In this document: in pieces, positions 56,903 to 64,000 of the stretch
Layout: every line of letters begins with the position of its first letter
Position numbering within the stretch: position 1 is the first letter of the stretch
Assembly (NCBI GenBank): GCA_948146395.1
Contig: OX411552.1
Coordinates: 3,285,501 to 3,349,500 of the forward strand
DNA: 64,000 nucleotides
Direction of reading: 5' to 3'
Source: Fragum whitleyi
Lineage: Eukaryota; Mollusca; Bivalvia; Cardiida; Cardiidae
Position numbers and translations under genes: made by a program
Notes under the pieces: generated by a model
Databases searched by the model: none
What the model saw: only the letters and a program-made list of their open reading frames with translations
What the model was told of the DNA's origin: nothing

Positions 56903-57297
56903 TGATCTGTTCCTTTGTTTTTAGCACGTGCAATATGGCTTGTTTTCTCGTAGCTGCGATGACCTCACCTGTGCCATTAAGAACCGGACTTAAAGTTTCA
57001 GTAATGCAAAGGACTTTCCTCTTACATTTTTGTTGGTTTCTAATATGCAGTCAGTTACATTGTGAAATTGACAATAACCTTGAAAACAATTTTAACTTGC
57101 TCACTCAACGCTCAATTTGATTGTTCCAAACACTCACTCAAGTCATTCAAAAACGCTCCGAATTTACTCAAAAGGCTTCGAAATCAAGCGTAACGATCAA
57201 CATTTCATTCAAATTGAGCAAGTGGATGCACGATCTTATTGTCGGGTGTAGATTTCAAAGGGCCTGATTTAATAAAACAGGAAGATATGTTGTTTTT
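56903..57297. other. No firm gene; signal-peptide-like start codon context at 57004
   Basis: An ATG at 57004 opens a 38-codon frame whose product begins MQRTFLLHFCWFLICSQLHC, the pattern of a signal peptide. It ends at 57120 with no clear splice donor that would join the exon-like frame at 57442 in phase. The sequence after 57120 is ATTCAA-rich low complexity. Probably chance, but recorded. Confidence 0.2.
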
Positions 57298-57366
57298 AAA
57301 GGGAGTTAAAATATTATCGCTTATTTCGTCCGAGATGACGAAATAAGCCATAATGTATTACCTCCC
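57298..57366. mobile_element. Small hairpin repeat (family P8), copy 2
   Basis: AAAGGGAGTTAAAATATTAT, then CGCTTATTTCGTC, pairs with GACGAAATAAGCCATAATGT and ATTACCTCCCCTT. Confidence 0.5.
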
Positions 57367-57441
57367 CTTAATTTCATTCAAAACTCGCTCCTCTCGATCA
57401 TTCAATATCATTCAAAAAATCATATACCTTCTCAATTTCAG

Positions 57442-57655
57442 GATGTTTTTTACTGTACCAGAAGAATCAAATTTTGAGAATGTTACTACAACATGCAGGT
57501 GTTCTTGGCAGTGCTTTTGTAAAACGATATGTTTCACTAAACAGTGTTTTGATGAAATGAAATGGGGGATGTCGATAATCGCATTAGCTAACGGTGTAAT
57601 TTACTTCAACTATCAGCCTGCAGAAACTTCTACTGGTCTTATATTTCATGATTAA
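57442..57655 (+). CDS. Weak exon-like open stretch, cysteine-rich
   Basis: A TTCTCAATTTCAG splice-acceptor-like sequence precedes an open frame that runs to a stop at 57653-57655. The product contains TTCRCSWQCFCKTICF and TKQCFDEM, a dense cysteine pattern. I do not recognise the domain. The acceptor lies at the edge of repeat-like sequence, and no upstream exon is demonstrable. Could be a terminal exon of a secreted protein or chance. Confidence 0.18.
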
Positions 57656-58089
57656 TGTACAACTTTTTCTTCCAAAAATACATGCATTTGAATTTCAAAG
57701 GACTGCTGTAATTATTAACGAAAAAATTGTCTCATTTACTTAGCTACTTAGTTATAATGATTTGGTTTTAACATATACTTAGTCAAAAAGTTTTGCAACA
57801 CTTGATATTTTTTGCTAAATATTTTTCTGTAGCAGAAATATTGTAGTCAAATGAGGCAAAACATTGACCTCAATCTCTAAGCAATAAATTCGTGTTTTTC
57901 TTTTGTGAATCTACAGTCACAAAACATAGCCCAAATGGCGGGAGGGGCTGATATAAAAAGTCACAGCCTGTCATTTCTTGTCCAGATTTCCGTTTCGCAA
58001 TTCAATATCACGCTGTCCGGAGCGACAAGAATTTTAGCAAATGTTATCATTAGTCATTGGCTGCCTTTTGGAGTTTCCCGCGCCGGACG
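57656..58089. other. Probable 5' region of the LINE, boundary unknown
   Basis: AT-rich to about 57920, then more GC-rich with CAAATGGCGGGAGGGGCTGA and TTTCCCGCGCCGGACGTGAC. The GC-rich part probably belongs to the LINE 5' untranslated region, but I cannot place the exact start. Confidence 0.35.
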
Positions 58090-58097
58090 TGACGTCA
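58090..58097 (+). promoter_or_regulatory. CRE-like palindrome upstream of LINE ORF1
   Basis: TGACGTCA, a perfect cAMP-response-element consensus, about 200 bp upstream of the ORF1 start in a locally GC-rich stretch. Internal promoters of LINEs lie in this position. The function is inferred. Confidence 0.35.
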
Positions 58098-58298
58098 TCA
58101 AAACAACTTCTTTATAACGTTCCGTTAAAAATACGTTTTTCTAAGATAAATTTAATTTCTTATTTCGGATTTTTCCAACATATGTGTAAGTTGATGTGGC
58201 GTAAAAAATGGAACATTTTGGTGCATTTTTCTTTGGATTTAGTGAAAAAAATCGTATGAAATTCAAAAATTTAAGGATCTCGACGCTGATATTTTAAA

Positions 58299-60304
58299 AT
58301 GGATCTTCGTGAAAACGCGATTATGTTAAAGGATTTTGATTCTCCTAGGACAGTGAAGGACAGTGATGATTTGCGGAAGGCGGAAATCAGGAAATTTGAC
58401 ATAAACGAGGCAAGAGCGCTATTAAAAAAGATGAGAAACGCAGAAAAGGCCGATGTCACTTTTGAGCCAACATCAGGAGGACTTAATGTCAGATTCAACT
58501 CTGGTATGTACGAACTTTTTAAGCATAGCGCTGAAATTTATTATTCATCGGGAAAGCTAAAAAATGAATGCCAGAAAATTCCCGTCTACGACAAATCAGG
58601 AAATCTTGTGGAATCTAAGTATAAACTTACCTCATCTGGAAAATGTGTATACACATTAAACCTGTATCATACAAAATGTTCTTGTTTGGTGAACGGGAAA
58701 CAAGAAAGTTTATTCATCAATTCCCACTTTGAAAAGATTTTGAAATTAGCAGAGTCAACTCTAAAGAACCATCACTTATCGATTGATGATTTAAATAGCC
58801 AAATCATACGGGCAATCCAGTCCTGCGTTTCTTCACAAAAAAAACCCAAAGACTACCGGTGCAGGAAAATCCCGAAGAAAACCGCGCAGCTCTACAAAAG
58901 GTGCAGAAATCGCTATCAATGACAAGATAAATGAGGCTGACAAACATAATGATCCCAATAGTAGTTCAAACAATTCTTATGTGGGTTCGGGAGTTGAATC
59001 GGCAAATGCATCGGTAATTGAAAATGAAACAGTGCTCGCTAATGATATAGAACGAAGTCCTATAGAAGAAAATTTTACAGCAACCGAAAACACGATGGAA
59101 ACAAATTGTCCTAGTGAGAATAGTATAAATATCACTAATGATCAAGAGACCATTGCGGCATTTTCTGATAAAGACATTCTATTAAATAGATTAGTCACAG
59201 ACTTGAGAGATCTCAGACAGGACTTTAAAGATCAAGTATCATCAACGAACGATAAGCTGCAAAAGCTGTCTGACGCTATCGAAAGGAACCACATTGACAG
59301 AGAAGTAAAAGCAAATGACGGGAATGTGTCTAATTTCATGAAGGATAGAGATTATATTAAAGAACAGCTAAAGGTTATGAGTGATGAACTTTATAATAAA
59401 CTAGATCATATGACTTCAACAATTACAAAATGCTCATCAATTGAAAACAAGTCTAATTCCAAGTCTGATATTATTGTCACTCCAAACAGGGCGGAGAAAA
59501 CACCAAAGATGGTTGAATCAAGAAACCAGTTAAAAACCAGCAAAATTCTACAAGGGGGAAATTCAGTCAATGTGTCAAAAGGAAACTCTGCCACTGGTAT
59601 CAAAACACCGCTGACCCCTAAAATGGATCTAACTCAACAACGAAAGGGAAGGTTCTCCTTATAGGGGATTCAATACTAAAGGGAATTCACACACGCGGAC
59701 TTAACAGAAATGTACAGGTGATGACATGTCGCGGTAAGAAAATTACGGATATTTCCAACAAGCTATTGTCAATGAACCTGGATCACTACAGCAACATTGT
59801 TGTCTATGCAGGGGGTAACGATGCTGCTAATGAAACTTGTCTCAAATCAGTGTATGACGAACTTGAACATATGATTAAATGACATCTACACAATGCAAGT
59901 TTTCCCTATGTACTGTTAGCCCGCGAGGCGATGCAGAGGTAACTCCAATAAACGACGTAATAAAGCAGGCGTGTGAACAATCGACAGCCTCACTCATAGA
60001 TTGTTACATGTCATTTGTATATGGTACTGGACTAAGAGCTGAAAACCTTTATCACCGAGATGGAATACACCTAGTGCCTGAAGGAACCAGGACACTTATT
60101 AAAACGATTAATAGAAGCGTTCCGATTATCAAGCAACAATCACCAAAAATTAACTACGATCAGAACACGTATAAGCCGTTAAATGGACGGCGTAGAAACA
60201 CAGACAATGGAAGATGGCGGCATGGGAATTCAAATTACAGTAGATGTTGGAACTGTGGGCGATCTAATCACCTATCACGTGACTGTTGGTTCCTCAATAA
60301 GTAG
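58299..60304 (+). pseudogene. LINE ORF1 (esterase and zinc-knuckle protein), frameshifted
   Basis: The start AAAATGGAT has a good context. Frame 1 (58299 to about 58850) begins MDLRENAIMLKDFD and has no known domain. A shift in an A-rich tract near 58850 leads to an acidic linker with a coiled-coil-like stretch LVTDLRDLRQDFKDQVSS (about 59190-59250). A shift near 59640 opens VLLIGDSILKGI (SGNH block with catalytic Ser) and VVYAGGNDAAN. A shift near 59880 leads to HRDGIHLVPEG (catalytic Asp and His). The knuckle CWNCGRSNHLSRDC (CX2CX4HX4C) closes the protein before the stop at 60304. Esterase ORF1 proteins are known from CR1-like LINEs and are thought to act in the RNP or at membranes. All three catalytic residues survive, but the frame does not. 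Confidence 0.8.
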
Positions 60305-60340
60305 GACATACCGGACATACATAAAAAACCAAAACAATGT

Positions 60341-63300
60341 AGTAACAAATTCCATGTTCTTATTGATTTGTGTTCTATTTGCAATTTGCCTAATGAAGAT
60401 TGTCTGTGTGAAAGTGCTTGTACTATAGATAATGATTTTTTATCTGTGCCTTGTAAAAATGAAAGTAACAAAAAGGGAGAAATATCTAAACAAACCAACT
60501 TTAACCCTTTCCTGTTTTACAAAATTTTGGACCTGTCCAAATTCAAATGTTTTGCAGACGAAAATTTAAAGTGGATCTAATTTGAGAAATAACCATTCAG
60601 TAGGGTAGAAAATAGTGTGGAAAAAGAAGAAATTGCTTGTCAGAAGCAATTTCTTCTTTTTTCACAATGTTTTCTCAATCATAAAATCACAGGCACGTGA
60701 AAAGCAGGGATTAAACAGCAAAGGGTTAATAATACCTATGAATCACAATTGAATAATTATTGCTCACTCATTTCAAATAATAATACAGAAAATAATTCGA
60801 ATTGCCAGAAAAATAATGATAAATCTAATCAAACTTTTCAATTCAAACAAAAAGGTTTACACGTAGCTTATTTAAATATACAGCATATACTTCCAAAAAT
60901 GGATGAAGTTAGGGTTATGTTAAAAGAATCAAATTTACTTGATATTTTTTGTGTGTCAGAAACATTTTTGACCGAAAAGATTGATGACAAATATCTTAAA
61001 ATCGACAGCTTTTCAATAGAAAGAAAAGACAGGGAAGGTAAAATTGGTGGAGGATTATTAATATATATTGCAGATTATGTAAATTATCGCAGACGAAATG
61101 ATCTAGAATTAGGTGGTATCGAAAGCATCTGGATTGAGGTAACTTTTCGAAATAACAAAGCCTTATTATTAAATTTCTGTTACAGAGCACCAAATAATAA
61201 CCAAGACTGGATTGATGTTTTTGAAGAGCAGTTGAATTTTGCGGAAAATTGCAAAACTGATTTTGTATTGTTAGGTGACTTTAATATAAATTATTCACCA
61301 CCCTTAACTTATAGCAATTCTAAATGGGCTATGTTAGTCCGAGACTTTGGTCTTCACCAACACATTGAAACGCCCACAAGAATCGCGAAAAATTCCGCGA
61401 ATATAATCGATCATATTTATAGTACGTGCCCGCAATTTATACTTGAAACTTTGGTTCCTGACATAGGAATAAGCGACCATAATCCTATTGCACTAACGTA
61501 CAAATGCAGTGTTTCAACAGAAAAACTAAACACGCTCAAAACAATGAGATATCGATCATTTTCCAAGTTGATAATGGAAAATTTTATTAATGATTTATCT
61601 TTTATACATTTTGACGTAATCGAAACTTTATTAAGCCCAGACGAAGCATTGAAATATTTCTACTCTTGTTTGAATGACATTCTAGATAAGCATATTCCTA
61701 TGAAAGAAAAACGAGTTAAGAGATTGAAACAACCGGATTGGTATAATGATGACATCAAAATAGCAATATCGGAACGGGATAAATTTAAACGGTCGAGGAA
61801 TTGGAAAATGTATAAAATTCATAGAAACAAGGTTACGACAAAAATAAGAAAGAGTAAAAAAGGAGTTTTTTTAATAAAGCAGTTCAAAATCAATATGACC
61901 CTAAAACTTTATGGCAAAATCTAAAGCATATTTCTTCTAATGATGTTACCGAGTCCCAAATAATCCAGATTATGTATCAGCGATAGAGAAATAGAAGGCA
62001 CTGAACATGTAATAAATGAACTCAATACTCATTGTTCAGATATTTTCAAAATAGTAAAGAAGGTTCCTTTAGATACAGAAATGTTCAAAAATTTAAAAAA
62101 TCACCTTGATGTAAAATTAGAGAATAATTACTTTGATACCAAGTTCATTACACCACTAGAGGTTAAAAACATGATTGAAAAGTTGGACTCTAAAAAGTCG
62201 TCGGGAATCGATAATATTGGGGCTAATATATTGAAATTATGCAAAGACTTTATTTCTGTACCAATCTCAAGTATTTTCAATAAGTGCATATCGAAAGGCA
62301 TTTTCCCGACAGAATTCAAAAAAGCGAATATCACTCCTATTTTCAAAGGTGGCGAAAAGAGTGACCCAAACAATTATAGACCAATTTCTATTTTACCTAC
62401 ATTATCGAAAATTTTTGAAAGACACATTGCAAATCAGCTTAAAGATTTCTTTAAAAAATTTAATATCTTATATGCTCGTCAATCTGGTTTCAGGGAAAAC
62501 CACTCTTGCCAAACAGCACTTACTCATTTAATAGATTCTTGGTTAACTCATATTGACAATGGAAATGTTATTGGATCAGTTTTTCTCGATTTCAAAAAAG
62601 CATTTGATCTTGTCGATCATGATATACTGCTTTATAAGTTAAAACTGTATCATTTCTCAAACGACACATGTAATTTCTTTCATTCATATTTGACTAATAG
62701 ATTTCAAGTTGTAAAAAATGGAACAAAATCTTCCGAAATGAGACCTGTATCATCTGGAGTACCCCAGGGATCTATTCTTGGACCCATTTTATTTTTGCTT
62801 TATGTAAATGACATACCATTAAATATATGCTCAGATATTGACATGTATGCTGATGACGCAACGCTCCACAAGTTTGGTTCAAATACAATAAAAATTAACG
62901 AGACCCTACAGGAAGACCTTCTTAAGGTTGAGCGCTGGTGTCACCTCAACAACATGGTTTTAAAATCCTAAAAAAACTACGTGTATGCTAATTGGAACAA
63001 AATTCAAACTTAAGCAATCTCAAAAACTAAATTTAATAGTTTTAGATAAACAAATAGAAAATGTATCTTCTCAGAAACTTTTAGGAATATATATTGATAA
63101 CACCCTTTCCTGGAAAATTCATTGATAAAACTTGTGTAAAGTTATCGTCTAAATTACATTTACTGAAAAGAATCAATTATTTCTTAACCCCTGAAATGAG
63201 ACAAATCTTTTACAATTCATATATAACTCCATGCTTTGACTACTGCTGTATAACATGGAATCAGGGATCGTCTGCATCTATAAATAGGATAACCAAAATT

Positions 63301-63690
63301 CAAAAAAGGGCAGCACGGATCATTCTAAGTAAACCTAAGATGTCGAACACTAAAGACAATTTTATTGAATTAAAATGGTTAACATTTAAAACTCGATGCA
63401 TATATTTCACCGTTTTGATGGTATTTAAGATAATAAATGGATTAACTCCTTCTTATATGTCAAATCTCTTAAATCTAAGTAGCAATAATTTTTATCTTCT
63501 AAGATCCGAAACGAACAATAATATTTCTTTGGAATGTATACCAAAAACGGAAAACAAGACAAAAACTTTCTCGTTTAGAGGTATGAAGTATTGGAATTCA
63601 CTCCCATTACACTTAAGACAAATATCTAATATCAAATGCTTTAAGAAAAGATTAAAAGAATATCTGATATCTATGAATGATTTTTCGTAA
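60341..63690 (+). pseudogene. LINE ORF2 (endonuclease and reverse transcriptase), frameshifted
   Basis: The N-terminal part has a cysteine-rich CSICNLPNEDCLC and is split by a MITE. The endonuclease follows: VAYLNIQHILPKMDE, CVSETFL, GGGLLIYI, LLGDFNINYS and ISDHNPIAL, all in one frame to 61924. Frameshifts in a T run near 61867 and near 61980 precede the reverse transcriptase frame (62081-62971). That frame contains NYRPISILPTLSKIFE, QSGFRENHSCQTAL, FLDFKKAFDLVDH, SSGVPQGSILGPILF and the catalytic MYADDAT. Further shifts near 62965 and 63120 lead to the C-terminal part (63094-63690), with TPCFDYCCITWNQG and IQKRAARII. The true start codon is not identifiable; no in-frame ATG follows ORF1 closely. 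Catalytic motifs are intact, yet the copy cannot make full-length protein. Confidence 0.85.
60505..60725. mobile_element. piggyBac-like MITE (family P4) inside LINE ORF2, TTAA duplication
   Basis: The terminal repeats CCCTTTCCTGTTTTAC and AACAGCAAAGGG are inverted over about 10 bp. They are flanked by TTAA at 60501-60504 and 60726-60729. The centre is a hairpin, AAGAAGAAATTGCTTG with AAGCAATTTCTTCTTT. Removing the MITE and one TTAA (225 bp in total) rejoins the ORF2 frame as SKQTNF-NNTYESQLNNYC. Homologous to 21241-21474. Confidence 0.8.
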
Positions 63691-63928
63691 GTTAAATGTG
63701 TATGTCCGAATCTATATATTTAGTGTGAGCGTATGTGTGTGTTTGCTTTGCAATGCTATCTAAAAAGAGTGCGAGTTATTCGTGCGCGCGTGTTTGACGA
63801 GTATGTGTGTGATTCATTACATGTTATTTTGTTATTCGAAGGCCTTATTGTAAATAAGCTAATCATTATGCTGTTTGATTTATGTGTGTGATGATGTCTT
63901 AATAAGTTACCTTCGTTAAATAAAGATT
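63691..63928 (+). other. LINE 3' untranslated region
   Basis: GT-rich, with GTGAGCGTATGTGTGTGT and CGTGCGCGCGTG stretches, ending in AATAAA. No coding signal. Confidence 0.6.
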
Positions 63929-63953
63929 TTATTATTATTATTATTATTATTAT
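63929..63953 (+). repeat. LINE tail of ATT repeats
   Basis: About eight ATT units directly after ATAAAGATTTT. Short 3' repeats of this kind, in place of poly(A), are typical of CR1-group LINEs. Confidence 0.75.
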
Positions 63954-64000
63954 ATCAAAACGAATTGTCTGCGTTTAAACGTTTGGTTGGCGTAACGTGA

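Larger units (their letters stand above)
58299..63953 (+). mobile_element. Nearly full-length CR1-type LINE, frameshifted
   Basis: Contains ORF1 (unknown N-terminus, SGNH esterase, CCHC zinc knuckle), ORF2 (APE endonuclease, reverse transcriptase), a GT-rich 3' untranslated region, AATAAA at 63919-63924 and a tail of ATT repeats. The esterase plus knuckle ORF1 and the tail of short repeats point to the CR1/L2/Jockey group. At least three frameshifts in ORF1 and four in ORF2 make this copy inactive. A MITE is inserted at 60505-60725. The 5' untranslated region extends upstream by an unknown amount. Target duplications could not be defined. Confidence 0.85.

Overview
This window looks like AT-rich animal genomic DNA, most likely from a mollusc and probably a bivalve. 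The evidence is the repeat content: minisatellite-core elements whose ends carry AAGAGGGCC and a CTCACCTGAGCAC-type hairpin, short near-perfect palindromes, a tRNA-headed SINE with a long TCAA tail, and intact or nearly intact retrotransposons. The species is inferred, not proven. No convincing host protein-coding gene is visible; one weak exon-like stretch is listed at low confidence. Almost every readable coding sequence belongs to a transposable element.

Layout. 1-10.9 kb: dispersed repeats, palindromic MITEs, short tandem arrays and one reverse-oriented minisatellite element. 10.9-13.8 kb: a long minisatellite-core element with a higher-order 663-bp period. 14-21.5 kb: tandem and hairpin repeats, SINE remnants and a decayed LINE fragment. 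21.8-31.3 kb: several related arrays of roughly 147-166 bp units. 31.66-34.95 kb: a non-autonomous LTR element on the minus strand, inserted inside such an array, with 853-bp LTRs, a GATG target duplication and no gag or pol. 37.6-45.8 kb: a complete-looking Ty3/gypsy-type LTR retrotransposon with 1013-bp LTRs, a GATC target duplication and one 1734-codon pol frame. 45.9-49.8 kb: a 20-bp minisatellite, a TGAT microsatellite forming the tail of an Asn-tRNA-like SINE, and a second tRNA-like repeat. 49.8-58 kb: mostly non-coding with hairpin MITEs. 58.3-63.95 kb: a nearly full-length CR1-type LINE with an esterase/zinc-knuckle ORF1 and an endonuclease/reverse-transcriptase ORF2, broken by several frameshifts and one piggyBac-like MITE.

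How the parts relate. The Ty3/gypsy element has an open pol and LTRs that differ at one position I could find, so it inserted recently. It has no visible gag, and after integrase it carries a long extension with a chromo-like and then a chromo-shadow-like segment, an HP1-like order. A paralogous copy of its target survives at 4.41-4.62 kb and shows the uninterrupted GATC site. The non-autonomous LTR element shares a related primer-binding-site sequence, so it could be mobilised by a relative of the same group. The many palindromes behave as separate MITE families; for two of them (TA and TTAA duplications) an empty site can be reconstructed within this window.
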